Shown here: positions 1 through 7,818 of the stretch, one piece after another | How the letters are laid out: each line of letters starts with the position of its first letter | Position numbering within the stretch: the first letter of the stretch is position 1 | From: Prevotella sp. | Lineage (GTDB): Bacteria; Bacteroidota; Bacteroidia; Bacteroidales; Bacteroidaceae | DNA length: 34,702 nucleotides | Assembly (NCBI GenBank): GCA_024681705.1 | Contig: JAILAI010000045.1 | Span: 1-34,702 of the forward strand | Direction of reading: 5' to 3' | Made by a program: the position numbers and the translations under genes | The notes under the pieces: model-generated | The model's database searches: none | What the model was told of the DNA's origin: nothing | Seen by the model: only the letters and a program-made list of their open reading frames with translations

Positions 1-3
1 CCT

Positions 4-94
4 TAGGAATAAAGGTTAAAGTGTAAACGAAAACAGGAATAAAGTCATAAGACTGACAACCTGTATAGGAATAAAACAATAAAGTGTAAACCAA
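4..94. repeat. Direct repeat, about 28 bp, two copies
   Basis: An A-rich sequence beginning TAGGAATAAA and ending AAAGTGTAAAC occurs at about 4-31 and again at about 66-94. A third partial copy (CAGGAATAAAG) lies at 35-45. No gene is visible in the first 350 bases, and the role is unknown. Confidence 0.6.
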
Positions 95-178
95 GTTAGT
101 AATAACAAACAAAACTGTCAACCAAAATCAGTACACTACAAGGGTTTTCTCTTCACTATTCACTTAAACCGAAACCCC

Positions 179-244
179 CATGAAAACTGCCGCTTTCCGT
201 CATCAAAACCGCCGCTTTTCTTCACGAAAACTGCCGCTTTTCGT
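179..244. repeat. 22-bp tandem repeat, locus A (3 units)
   Basis: Three contiguous 22-bp units (179-200, 201-222, 223-244) share the core AAAACTGCCGCTTTTCGT with small changes. Each unit is itself weakly palindromic (CGAAAA...TTTTCG). Units with the same period and core recur near 16194-16303 and 31107-31216, so this is a dispersed intergenic family. There are no spacers, so it is not a CRISPR array. Confidence 0.8.
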
Positions 245-356
245 GGCATAAAAATTTCGCGTCAATCAGCACGTTGATATAGCTAGAGGGCCTAAATTTG
301 AACTTACCGAAATAAGATTATTTAACAAAAACTTTCCCCTTGGAGACCCCTGAATG

Positions 357-388
357 TTTGTTTTTTTGACGAAAATTTTGTACCTTTG
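357..388 (+). promoter_or_regulatory. Bacteroidota-type promoter with no assigned gene
   Basis: TTTG at 357-360 is followed 20 bases later by TACCTTTG at 381-388, a close match to the Bacteroidota sigma-ABfr consensus. A transcript would start near 393. The only open frame behind it (462-812) is made largely of repeats and looks non-coding, so the product may be an untranslated RNA or simply readthrough into the cupin gene. Confidence 0.6.
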
Positions 389-450
389 CATATGTGCTGA
401 GATAGCAAACAAAAGGGGGAATTTGGCAGGAATGATAAGGGAATAATAGT

Positions 451-531
451 AAGAACGAAAGGTGAAAAAGCAGGAACGAAAGGTGAAAATCAGGAATGAA
501 GTGGGAATAGAAGGAATGAAAGGTGGAAAAC
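451..531. repeat. Purine-rich tandem repeat, 20-21 bp period
   Basis: About four degenerate copies of GGAACGAAAGGTGAAAA-like units lie head to tail. The strand is almost entirely purine. It lies downstream of the promoter at 357-388 and does not resemble coding sequence. Confidence 0.6.
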
Positions 532-552
532 AAAGCGATATATTTTGGGGAA

Positions 553-655
553 TGAACCGGCGCAAAATTGCGCCCGTTGGTCGAGGTCGGCTCAGATCTG
601 AGCCCACCATAGATAGGTTTCATTGGTTGAACCGGCTCAAAATTGAACCCGTTGG
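553..655. repeat. Array of three palindromic elements
   Basis: Two 28-bp near-identical elements (553-580 and 628-655, three differences) each contain a palindrome of the form GGCnCAAAATTGnnCC. Between them lies a perfect 16-bp palindrome, GGCTCAGATCTGAGCC (589-604). The three share the frame GGCnCA-N4-TGnnCC. They could be operator sites for the promoter at 708-739 or hairpins in a longer RNA. No regulator can be named. Confidence 0.65.
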
Positions 656-707
656 CAGAGTGGTTCAAAATGGAGTTCATATTGAAGACAGGCCAAACGA
701 TAAATTA

Positions 708-739
708 TTTGGTGGAATAAAAATAATTCCGTACCTTTG
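708..739 (+). promoter_or_regulatory. Promoter of the cupin gene
   Basis: TTTG (708-711), a 20-base spacer and TACCTTTG (732-739) match the Bacteroidota consensus. The spacer contains an inverted repeat, GGAAT (714-718) and ATTCC (726-730), placed where a repressor could block polymerase. Confidence 0.7.
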
Positions 740-893
740 CAGATGGTACTCTGTCTTGAAAACAAGGGGTAGAGAATGCGTGAAGCACTTTTTCTTGCCG
801 ACCATTAAGTAGTAGGTGTTGTCGTACCTCTTCGTTTTGCTCGCCAGATCGTACAACAAAGACTGTGTTTTTAAATCATTAAACCAATAGATC
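740..893 (+). other. Long 5' leader of the cupin gene
   Basis: If transcription starts near 745, the mRNA has about 150 untranslated bases before the cupin ATG. A possible pairing joins TGTTGTCGTAC with GTACAACA later in the leader. I do not recognise a known riboswitch class here. Confidence 0.4.
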
Positions 894-1226
894 ATGAAAA
901 TTGATTTCAAGAAAATCGAGGAAACCATAGTGCCCAACTTCAAGGGAGGCGAGGGGCGCTACATCATGAAGCACTATACCGACGACAAGGTGAAAATCAT
1001 GTTCGGACGTCTGGAACCTGGATGCTCCATCGGCTTGCATTGCCATGACCAGAATTCTGAAATCATGTACATCCTCTCGGGTGTGGCCACCTATATTTAT
1101 GAAGGTGTGGAAGAGATTGTCATGCCTGGTGAGGTGCACTATAACCCCATGGGCAAGGAACACACGCTGAAGAACAAGGGGACGGAAGACCTGACCTTCT
1201 TCGCCGTCGTTCCCGAGCATCATTAA
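894..1226 (+). CDS. Small cupin-domain protein
   Basis: A 110-residue single-domain cupin, predicted cytoplasmic. The first cupin motif is visible as GLHCHDQNSEIMYILSG, with the usual two His and one Glu metal ligands. The second is visible as PMGKEHTLKN, with the third His. The protein therefore probably binds a divalent metal in a small beta-barrel. The family includes dioxygenases, isomerases and sugar- or ligand-binding regulators, and nothing here decides the substrate. The ATG at 894 begins just upstream of the conserved fold, and no signal peptide is present. The gene stands alone, with its own promoter at 708-739, palindromic elements upstream, and rpsP with a separate promoter downstream. 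The cupin fold call is firm; the function is unknown. Confidence 0.9.
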   Translation: MKIDFKKIEETIVPNFKGGEGRYIMKHYTDDKVKIMFGRLEPGCSIGLHCHDQNSEIMYILSGVATYIYEGVEEIVMPGEVHYNPMGKEHTLKNKGTEDLTFFAVVPEHH

Positions 1227-1333
1227 CGCCTCGATGTGCCTTCCATAGGGATTTTGCCGTTGTTTTTCGTTAAAAAAACGTAACCCAGCGGGATTTATAA
1301 GTGCTTGTAAGCCGATAATTCTCGAAATCTGTG

Positions 1334-1341
1334 TACCTTTG
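1334..1341 (+). promoter_or_regulatory. Promoter -7 element of rpsP
   Basis: TACCTTTG at 1334-1341 is followed by a leader of about 55 bases ending in an A-rich stretch before the rpsP ATG. A well-spaced TTTG -33 element is not evident. Confidence 0.65.
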
Positions 1342-1402
1342 CACCGCTCTTACGAGATGAGAGCATGAAATTCAACAAATATTTAAAAAAAAACAACAAA
1401 CA

Positions 1403-1927
1403 ATGGCAACAAAAATCAGATTGCAGCGTGGCGGTCGTAAGGGCTATGCCGTTTATCGCATCGTTATCGCTGACGCAAGAGCACCACGTGATGGTCGTTT
1501 TACTGAAAAGATTGGTATGTACAATCCCAACACCAATCCCGCCACGGTAGACTTGAATTTCGACCGTGCCCTCTATTGGGTTGAAGTAGGCGCACAGCCC
1601 ACTGACACTGTACGCAACCTTCTGAAGAATGAGGGTGTGTATCTGATGAAGCACCTGCGTGGTGGCGTTCGCAAGGGCGCTTTCGACGAGGATGCTGCTC
1701 AGAAGAAGTTCGATGCTTGGAAAGAGGCTAAGGAGAAGGGTTTTGAGGCCGTTCGCAATAGCGAAGCTAAGGCTAAGAAAGATGCCGCTACCAAGAACCT
1801 CGAAGCAGAGAAGAAAGTAAACGAGGCTATCGCCCAGAAGGTGGCCGACAAGAAGGCTGCCGCTGCTGCCGCCAAGGCTGAGGCTGAGGCTGCACCTGCT
1901 GAAGAGGAAGCTCCCGCAGAGGCATAA
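1403..1927 (+). CDS. rpsP: 30S ribosomal protein S16
   Basis: A 174-residue S16 protein of the small ribosomal subunit. The conserved N-terminal domain (about residues 1-85) begins [13 protein letters not shown] and includes the [10 protein letters not shown] region. After about residue 100 the protein carries a long low-complexity tail rich in Ala, Lys and Glu. Typical bacterial S16 is about 80-90 residues, and such charged extensions are common in Bacteroidota S16. The ATG at 1403 lies directly after an A-rich leader, as usual in this phylum. The gene appears monocistronic, with its own promoter at 1334-1341 and a strong intrinsic terminator at 1960-1996. Unlike in many Proteobacteria, rimM, trmD and rplS do not follow. 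Confidence 0.98.
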   Translation: MATKIRLQRGGRKGYAVYRIVIADARAPRDGRFTEKIGMYNPNTNPATVDLNFDRALYWVEVGAQPTDTVRNLLKNEGVYLMKHLRGGVRKGAFDEDAAQKKFDAWKEAKEKGFEAVRNSEAKAKKDAATKNLEAEKKVNEAIAQKVADKKAAAAAAKAEAEAAPAEEEAPAEA

Positions 1928-1959
1928 GGCGAACCGACCTTCTGGTCAAAGAAACAAGG

Positions 1960-1996
1960 ACAAGTGTTGCAGGTTTTCTTGCAGCACTTGTTTTTT
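1960..1996 (+). terminator. Intrinsic terminator after rpsP
   Basis: A 12-bp stem (ACAAGTGTTGCA with TGCAGCACTTGT, one G:U pair) with an 8-base loop is followed directly by TTTTTT, about 33 bases after the rpsP stop. Confidence 0.93.
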
Positions 1997-2000
1997 ATGG

Positions 2001-2023
2001 GCTCTGCGCTATTTGCGCAGAGC
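2001..2023. repeat. Perfect hairpin GCTCTGCGC/GCGCAGAGC
   Basis: A 9-bp perfect inverted repeat with a 5-base loop lies directly after the rpsP terminator and just before the octamer array. It has no following T-run, so it is not a standard terminator. Confidence 0.6.
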
Positions 2024-2026
2024 ACG

Positions 2027-2114
2027 GGACAGAAGGACAGAAGGGCAGAAGGACAGAAGGGCACAAGGGCAGAAGGACAGAAGGACAGAAGGACACAAGG
2101 ACAGAAGGACACAA
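2027..2114. repeat. Octamer tandem repeat, 11 copies
   Basis: Eleven contiguous copies of GG(A/G)CA(G/C)AA fill exactly 88 bp. The array lies between the rpsP terminator and the end of a convergent glycosyltransferase gene, outside any credible coding sequence. Confidence 0.9.
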
Positions 2115-2155
2115 GGGCCCTATTTGGGTTTAAGCTGAACGAAGGCAGAATTGTC

Positions 2156-2191
2156 GATGATAACAATTGCCTCATACGGATAGTTATCATC
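2156..2191. repeat. Inverted repeat GATGATAAC/GTTATCATC
   Basis: Nine-base perfect arms are separated by 18 bases, about 40 bases beyond the end of the minus-strand glycosyltransferase operon. It may help end that transcript, but no T-run follows on the minus strand. Confidence 0.3.
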
Positions 2192-2227
2192 TTCTTATTC
2201 TCCTTAATGCCGAGTGGAAGTGTTGGT

Positions 2228-3328
2228 CTATAAGTTCTTTGCTTTGGTGTAGAACTCGAGGTATTGTCGTGCCACCTTCAGATAGTCGTGATGGCGGCTG
2301 ATGTATTCTGTGCTTTGCCGTTTGAGCTCGGGTATGCGCGAAGGTTGGCTTATGAAGTCCACAAGGGCGGTGTAGACGCTCTCGTAGGTGGGTTCTACGT
2401 TGACGATGGGCCTCAGTTCGTTCTCGTGGAGTATCTCGTAGTTCTCGGGCTCCCCACCGCCAATGTTCACGATGCCTTTGCTCATGGCGAGGAGCGAGTT
2501 CATCGATGGGGTGTAAGAGTAGAGTTGGTCGAGAATGGCATCGCTTCCGTTCATGAGCTTCTCGTATTCATCGAACGGCACGCTTTCTGCCTTCACCAGC
2601 TCCATCTTGCCAGGATAGTCGCGCCTGACGTCGTTTGCGGCTTTCAGCATGATGTCGGTACCCTTGTATTCAGACCTTGCCTTGTTGATGCCGATGAAGA
2701 TGCGTGGCGGATTGGACGCTTTGAAGTCGGTGTGCGTCGGAGACATTTGGATGGGGTAGGGAATGAAGCAGGTTTTCTTCGGGAAGAGCGGATGGTAGCA
2801 AGCCCAGTATTCGTAGAGACCCGTGATGATTCCGTCGCAATCCTCAGCTATATACTTGTTCAGCCGTTCTTTGTCGGTACCAATCCAGTCGCGTCGTTCC
2901 TTTTCCGCATCGGCGTTGGTCCTGTTCTCATCGCCCATATTGAAGTCGCTATAGCGGAGCGGTTTCCGCGTGTCGCATTCATGCACCCAGTAGTAGTCCA
3001 TGCCGAATGCCCCCAGAAAAACCTTCTTGTTGTTTTTCCGCAGGTAATCATAGATGCTGAACAGGCGGTTGGCCTTCAGCTCGATGAAGATGGGGTTGAT
3101 GAGTTGTACTACGTCGAAGCCCTTCATCTTTGGCAATGCGCGTAGCAATTTCACGACGAACCTGATGCTCCCGCTCCATGAAAGCTCTCTGCTTAGGTCG
3201 ATGTCGCGAGGGTAGTTCTTCCAGAAGTCGCCATTACTGGCCACCACCACCTCGTGCCCCAATTCGCGAAGGCCTTTTGCTAGAGTGGCGTGCACGTTGC
3301 TGTATTCTCCGAGCAGCAGTATCCTCAT
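2228..3328 (-). CDS. GT-B fold glycosyltransferase (GT4-like)
   Basis: A 366-residue protein beginning MRILLLGEYSNVHATLAKGL, the usual N-terminal Rossmann strand and glycine-containing loop of GT-B glycosyltransferases. The second half carries IFIGINKARSEYKGTDIM and a late acidic segment (GGGEPENYEIL) where family 4 enzymes bind the nucleotide-sugar phosphate. It is expected to act at the cytoplasmic face, adding one sugar to a surface glycan. Donor and acceptor cannot be deduced. It is the last gene of a minus-strand run with two family 2 glycosyltransferases, starting 3 bases after the stop of the gene before it, so it is almost surely cotranscribed. The glycosyltransferase call is firm; assignment to family 4 is an inference. 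Confidence 0.85.
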   Translation of the reverse strand: MRILLLGEYSNVHATLAKGLRELGHEVVVASNGDFWKNYPRDIDLSRELSWSGSIRFVVKLLRALPKMKGFDVVQLINPIFIELKANRLFSIYDYLRKNNKKVFLGAFGMDYYWVHECDTRKPLRYSDFNMGDENRTNADAEKERRDWIGTDKERLNKYIAEDCDGIITGLYEYWACYHPLFPKKTCFIPYPIQMSPTHTDFKASNPPRIFIGINKARSEYKGTDIMLKAANDVRRDYPGKMELVKAESVPFDEYEKLMNGSDAILDQLYSYTPSMNSLLAMSKGIVNIGGGEPENYEILHENELRPIVNVEPTYESVYTALVDFISQPSRIPELKRQSTEYISRHHDYLKVARQYLEFYTKAKNL

Positions 3329-3331
3329 GGC

Positions 3332-4315
3332 CTATTTCTCCTTGTTCAGCAGGGGGAGTGTTCTGAGCAACAGCTTCTTACCGGTGCCAGTGTTCATCAT
3401 CTTTCTGAAATACTTGTATTTGGCGGTGTAGTCGCGTTCAGGTAGCGGATAGAGTCCCCTTGCTTGCAACCGCTTCAGTCGCTCGTCGAGCTGATGCTCA
3501 GAGCGTGTAAGCATGATGGTGTTGTAGATGTAGTCCATCGTCAGCTGAGCTACACGGCGCTGGAGGGCAAGTCGCTCGGCCGTTGGCAATGTGTCGGCCA
3601 GATGGTTGAGCTGCTGGATGACATATTCGGCATCGTCGAGTCTTTTCAGCTTCCAGCGTGTGCTGTTGTTGTGCACGATGGAATCGGCCCGCTCGCGGTA
3701 GTAGTAGGCAAACGTCTCGGTGCAGAAGAGCTTGTCGGAGCGTAGCACCAGCTGTGGCGTGAACTCCTCGTCCTCGTGTAGCAGGTTGGGCGTGAATCGC
3801 AAGTCGAGCAGCAGTTTCTTGGCGAAGGCGTAGCCCCATGCCGTTGCCCTGAGGTTGTTGTGCTTCATGTATTCGGTGCCAGTCATCGGACCGTCGAACA
3901 GATAAGGCGTGTCCACCTCAGCATCCTCTTTCGTGAAGTTGAACACCACCATGTCTGGGTCTTTGTATCTGATGATGTCCAGACAATGCTCATAGCCAGC
4001 CCTTATCAAGCTGTCGTCGGCGTCGACAAACTGGATGAACTTCCCGTGACAGATCTCTATTCCCATGTTTCTCGCCGTGCTGAGTCCCAAGTTTCGTTGG
4101 CGCATGTAGATCATTTTGTCCCTGTATTCGAACAGTTCGTTGAGCGGAGACACATCGGAGCCATCGTCAACGAGGATAATCTCGCGTTCCTCATCCTTCA
4201 GCGTGAGCGAGAGAATGCTGTCCATACACTCTCTGAGCATGGATACCGGTTCGTTGTGATAAGTGATGACAAAGCTAATCAGTGGCTGAACTTGAATATC
4301 TTGTGTATTTTGCAT
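3332..4315 (-). CDS. Family 2 glycosyltransferase
   Basis: A 327-residue GT-A (GT2) enzyme. After a short lead, the fold begins ISFVITYHNEPVSMLRECM. Nucleotide-binding motifs are visible as LVDDGSD (about residues 49-55) and FVDADDSL (about 95-102), the latter being the DxD-type metal site. It probably transfers a sugar from a nucleotide donor onto a lipid-linked glycan. The start at 4315 lies 37 bases inside the preceding gene, which suggests translational coupling, and the next gene follows after 3 bases. The C-terminal 120 residues are helical and do not identify the acceptor. Confidence 0.93.
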   Translation of the reverse strand: MQNTQDIQVQPLISFVITYHNEPVSMLRECMDSILSLTLKDEEREIILVDDGSDVSPLNELFEYRDKMIYMRQRNLGLSTARNMGIEICHGKFIQFVDADDSLIRAGYEHCLDIIRYKDPDMVVFNFTKEDAEVDTPYLFDGPMTGTEYMKHNNLRATAWGYAFAKKLLLDLRFTPNLLHEDEEFTPQLVLRSDKLFCTETFAYYYRERADSIVHNNSTRWKLKRLDDAEYVIQQLNHLADTLPTAERLALQRRVAQLTMDYIYNTIMLTRSEHQLDERLKRLQARGLYPLPERDYTAKYKYFRKMMNTGTGKKLLLRTLPLLNKEK

Positions 4316-5199
4316 AATTTCTTGATTCCTGTTGTCTTTAGCATGATGGCTTTCAGTTTGTCGCCGGACGACTTGATTTGCCTTATGCGCAATTGGTCGC
4401 TATAATCGGGCAGAAGCACCTTTCCCGTGAGTCTGTATACGTCGAGCTGAATGTTCAGCACGTGCATATAGTATTCGGAAAAGCCCTTGCGGGTGATGAG
4501 AATGGCCTGTTCGAGCACCTCGATGTGGGCTTCGAGCAACGACATCAGCGAGGGTCCATCGGCCTTGTGCGTGATGCCCTGCGGGTTGTCGTAGTAGCAA
4601 TAGAATCCCTTCTGCGTGGTGGCAATGGTGTGAGGCGACTTCAGTATCTCCTTCAGCGCCCAGATGTCCTCGAAGGCTCTGCCCTTGGGGAATGTATGGT
4701 TGTTGAGCAATTCGCGACGGAACACCTTGTTGCAAGCGTAGCTATGCCTATAGGCTTTACCTCCGCACCAATAGTCGGCCGATTCCCCGTAGATGCAATC
4801 TTGCAGGCCTATCGCACTTTGGTCCTCGGTGAAATAGTGGATCAGGGTATCGTATTCCAGAATGTCGTATTCAGGATGCTCGGCCAGCATCTTCAGCAGG
4901 GGAGCGAGAGTGTTGGGTGCCAGTACGTCGTCCGAATCAACGAAGGTGATATAGCTTCCAGTGGCCTTCTCGATACCAGCGTTGCGCGCATCGCCAAGTC
5001 CTCCGTTTTCTTTGTGAATGACGCTTATCTGCTTGTTTCCAGAAGACAGTTGGTCGCAGATGTTTCCGCTATTGTCGGTCGAGCCATCGTCGACCAAAAT
5101 GAGCTCCATGTCTGCAATGCCCTGCGCGAGCACACTCTCTACACACCTCTCCAGAGTCTGCTCAACACAATATATGGGAATGACTACACTAAGCCTCAT
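4279..5199 (-). CDS. Family 2 glycosyltransferase, first gene of the operon
   Basis: A 306-residue GT2 enzyme starting MRLSVVIPIYCVEQTLERCV. LILVDDGSTDNSG and TFVDSDDVL are the two nucleotide and metal motifs. The start codon follows a TATCTTTG promoter box by only 5 bases (5200-5204), so the mRNA is predicted to be leaderless or nearly so. The gene overlaps the next glycosyltransferase by 37 bases. The divergent flippase gene begins 120 bases away. Together these genes form one surface-polysaccharide locus. The sugar specificity is not visible. Confidence 0.94.
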   Translation of the reverse strand: MRLSVVIPIYCVEQTLERCVESVLAQGIADMELILVDDGSTDNSGNICDQLSSGNKQISVIHKENGGLGDARNAGIEKATGSYITFVDSDDVLAPNTLAPLLKMLAEHPEYDILEYDTLIHYFTEDQSAIGLQDCIYGESADYWCGGKAYRHSYACNKVFRRELLNNHTFPKGRAFEDIWALKEILKSPHTIATTQKGFYCYYDNPQGITHKADGPSLMSLLEAHIEVLEQAILITRKGFSEYYMHVLNIQLDVYRLTGKVLLPDYSDQLRIRQIKSSGDKLKAIMLKTTGIKKLCKIHKIFKFSH

Positions 5200-5204
5200 G
5201 GCTG

Positions 5205-5234
5205 CAAAGATACAAAAAAAAACAATTCGTCAAA
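5205..5234 (-). promoter_or_regulatory. Promoter of the glycosyltransferase operon
   Basis: On the minus strand, TTTG (5231-5234) is followed after 18 bases by TATCTTTG (5205-5212). Only GCAGCC-like sequence, 5 bases, separates it from the ATG at 5199. Confidence 0.75.
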
Positions 5235-5319
5235 GAGTTTTGTAAAAAAAAAGTCGATGAGGACGGTTTTTAGTTGTGCAAATGTAATAAAATGCGGCAT
5301 TTCGCGTTCTATAATTTAT

Positions 5320-6816
5320 ATGATAAGCGAGAAAAAAGAAAGCAGCTATGGGCATATTCTGAAATATACCAGTCTCTTTGGCGGTATACAAGGTCTCAAC
5401 ATGCTCATAGGGTTGGTGCGCAACAAGCTGGTGGCCATCATCCTAGGGCCTCAGGGCATGGGACTTATCTCGCTTTTCAACACATCGGTCAAGCTGATTT
5501 CAGACTCCACGAACCTGGGGCTCTCCATGAGTGCTGTGAAGAATTTGTCGGAGGCTTACGAAAGTGGCGACGAAGAAAGGCTCAAGCACATGATGGTCGT
5601 CATTCGCATGTGGAGCTTGCTCACCGCCTTGGTGGGTGTGTTCTTTGCCTTTGCGCTGAGTCCTCTGCTCAACAATTGGACCTTCAACTGGGGCGACCAC
5701 ACGCTTCATTTCGTGCTGCTTTCGCCGATTGTCGGCATGATGGCCATAACTGGAGGAGAGATGGCCATACTGAAGGCTACGCGCCATCTAAGGCGGCTGG
5801 CCGTCATCTCGGTGTTCAACGTGCTGCTGGCTTTGTTCACGTCTGTCCCCATCTACTATCTGATGGGCGAACGCGGCATTGTGCCTTCGTTGGTGGTCAT
5901 CGCCTTGTCGCAGATGCTGCTCACCATCTACCAGTCCTTCCGTTTGTATCCCTATCGCATTCAGTTCAGTCGTCAGGGTCTTTCCGACGGTATGGATATG
6001 GTTCGTCTGGGCATCGCCTTCGTGTTGGCTGGCGTAATGGGTAGCGGTGCCGACTTCATCATCCGTTCTTTTTTGAACAATGTCGCATCGCTCGACGAGG
6101 TGGGCCTTTACAATGCCGGCTACATGATGACGATGGTGTATGCCGGAATGGTATTCTCGGCGATGGAGACCGACTATTTCCCCCGTTTGTCGGCGGTCAA
6201 CAACGATAGCGACCTTTGTCGGCTCACCGTGAACAGGCAGATTGAAGTGTCGCTTCTGCTCATCGCCCCTATGTTGGTGGCGTTCATCGTTGCTATTCCC
6301 ATTCTGCTTCCGTTGCTCTATAGTCGTCAGTTCCTTCCAGCCATCGGTATGGTGCAGGTGATGTCGTTGGCACTCTATTTCCGCGCGTTGAAGCTTCCGT
6401 TGTCGTACATTCCTTTGGCAAAAGGCGACTCGTGGTCGTATCTTTTCCTCGAGATGCTTTACGATATACTCATCGTCGTCATGGTCATTGTGTTGTTCCG
6501 AAGCTACGGACTTCTGGGTGCGGGCATCGCCATTACGGCAACTGGCATTCTCGAATACGGGTTGTTGTTGATCTATACTCGCGTGAAGTATGCCTATTGT
6601 CCTTCTCGTGAGGTGCTGATTTGCTCTTTGATTCAGATTCCAATTGGATTTGCCGCCTATCTAACCGTCATCACACTTCATGGATGGATGTGCTGGCTTG
6701 TCGGAGGTGTACTCTTTGCCATCAGCCTTTACTTCTCAATTCGCATTCTTCAGCAGAAGACTTCCATGTGGAAGAAACTCACTTCGCGTTTTCCCTTCCT
6801 ACGTCGTAAAGAATAG
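5320..6816 (+). CDS. Oligosaccharide flippase (Wzx-like, MATE/MOP superfamily)
   Basis: About 498 residues, highly hydrophobic, with roughly 12-14 predicted membrane segments. The N-terminus (ILKYTSLFGGIQGLNMLIGL, then RNKLVAIILGP) is characteristic of polysaccharide-translocating Wzx-like proteins of the MOP exporter superfamily. It should flip lipid-linked oligosaccharide across the inner membrane. The ORF track begins at 4378, but its first 314 codons are antisense to glycosyltransferase genes. I chose ATG 5320 because homology-like sequence begins there. An in-frame ATG at 5257 would add 21 residues and cannot be excluded. A family 2 glycosyltransferase starts 6 bases after the stop. No Wzy polymerase is seen in the window. 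No clear promoter box precedes it. Confidence 0.92.
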   Translation: MISEKKESSYGHILKYTSLFGGIQGLNMLIGLVRNKLVAIILGPQGMGLISLFNTSVKLISDSTNLGLSMSAVKNLSEAYESGDEERLKHMMVVIRMWSLLTALVGVFFAFALSPLLNNWTFNWGDHTLHFVLLSPIVGMMAITGGEMAILKATRHLRRLAVISVFNVLLALFTSVPIYYLMGERGIVPSLVVIALSQMLLTIYQSFRLYPYRIQFSRQGLSDGMDMVRLGIAFVLAGVMGSGADFIIRSFLNNVASLDEVGLYNAGYMMTMVYAGMVFSAMETDYFPRLSAVNNDSDLCRLTVNRQIEVSLLLIAPMLVAFIVAIPILLPLLYSRQFLPAIGMVQVMSLALYFRALKLPLSYIPLAKGDSWSYLFLEMLYDILIVVMVIVLFRSYGLLGAGIAITATGILEYGLLLIYTRVKYAYCPSREVLICSLIQIPIGFAAYLTVITLHGWMCWLVGGVLFAISLYFSIRILQQKTSMWKKLTSRFPFLRRKE

Positions 6817-6822
6817 TGCCGC

Positions 6823-7812
6823 ATGCCAAAGGTCAGTATCATCATAGCCGTGTATAATGCAGAGCGTTTTCTCAGAAGATGCATCGAATCTCTGACGGCT
6901 CAGACGTACGGCGACCTCCAGATAATTTTTGTGGATGACGGTTCCAACGACCAGAGCCTTAAACTTATAAAGGAGTTTGCTGATGTCGATTCGCGAGTAG
7001 AATATGTATCTCTTCCAGAAAACCGAGGGCTCCCATGTGCTCGCAATGCAGGCTTGGCGCTCGTCAATGGTGATTTAGTCTGCACACTCGATGCCGACGA
7101 CTGGCTTTCGACTGATGCAATAGAGCAAGCTGTACGTACGTTTGAGTCATTCTCCGAAACCGATTGTGTGATGTTTCGCTTTGTCTATGTCGACGAAACG
7201 ACCAACGAAGAAAAGGAGTTCCCGATGACAGACTTCGATGTGCTTTCAGGAAAGGAAGCCATGAAACGAACACTTCTCGAGTGGAACGGTCTTCATGGCA
7301 TCTATATGGTGCGAGCAGCCATTCATTTGCGTTATCCCTTTGATGAAACCACACGTGTGTATAGCGACGAGAATACCGCACGCCTTCACTTCTTTGCGTC
7401 TCGTGAGGTCAGGAAGTGCAAAGGTACATATTATTATCGGCAACATGCGGCTTCGCTCACGCATTCGGGCACGATGGGATATTTCGATCGACTTCTTGCC
7501 AACGAAAGCTTGCTCCATCAGCTACAATCAGAAGGGGTCGATGCACAAGTCGTACAAACGCTTTATGACCGATGTTGGCTGGGCGTTGTCGATGCTTACT
7601 ACTATTATTGGCTTCATCACGACGATTTCTCTGCCGACGAAAGAGAAACGGCGCTCCGTAAGATAAAGAAAGCTTGGGAAAATGTTGACGTGAGCAAGGT
7701 TTCTTCCATACACAAGAAGTTCGGCTATTGGCCTTGCAAAAGTTCCTGGAATATGTTCCGACTTCAGGAAAAGGTTTATTTCTTCTTGAAATCGTTCAAA
7801 GCAACTAGATAG
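6823..7812 (+). CDS. Family 2 glycosyltransferase
   Basis: A 329-residue GT2 enzyme. The fold starts VSIIIAVYNAERFLRRCIES, with IIFVDDGSNDQS and CTLDADDWL as nucleotide and DxD motifs. It is cotranscribed with the flippase, being only 6 bases downstream. The final part (about residues 200-329) is rich in Tyr, Trp and His and probably shapes the acceptor site. It converges with the FemAB/GNAT-like gene, and only 6 bases separate the two stop codons. The role is glycan extension; the sugar is unknown. Confidence 0.93.
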   Translation: MPKVSIIIAVYNAERFLRRCIESLTAQTYGDLQIIFVDDGSNDQSLKLIKEFADVDSRVEYVSLPENRGLPCARNAGLALVNGDLVCTLDADDWLSTDAIEQAVRTFESFSETDCVMFRFVYVDETTNEEKEFPMTDFDVLSGKEAMKRTLLEWNGLHGIYMVRAAIHLRYPFDETTRVYSDENTARLHFFASREVRKCKGTYYYRQHAASLTHSGTMGYFDRLLANESLLHQLQSEGVDAQVVQTLYDRCWLGVVDAYYYYWLHHDDFSADERETALRKIKKAWENVDVSKVSSIHKKFGYWPCKSSWNMFRLQEKVYFFLKSFKATR

Positions 7813-7818
7813 CTCCCA

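Noticed and set aside
179-244. CRISPR array
   Set aside because: The 22-bp units follow each other without spacers, and no cas genes are present in the window.
318-812. ORFs 462-812 (+) and 318-680 (-)
   Set aside because: Both are built from the same purine-rich repeats and palindromes, overlap each other, show no recognisable domain, and the promoter at 708-739 lies inside them.
2264-3145. 293-residue plus-strand ORF
   Set aside because: Antisense to a glycosyltransferase with a recognisable GT-B start and no promoter of its own.
4378-5319. First 314 codons of the 812-residue ORF
   Set aside because: Antisense to two glycosyltransferase genes with clear motifs; the flippase homology begins only at about 5320.
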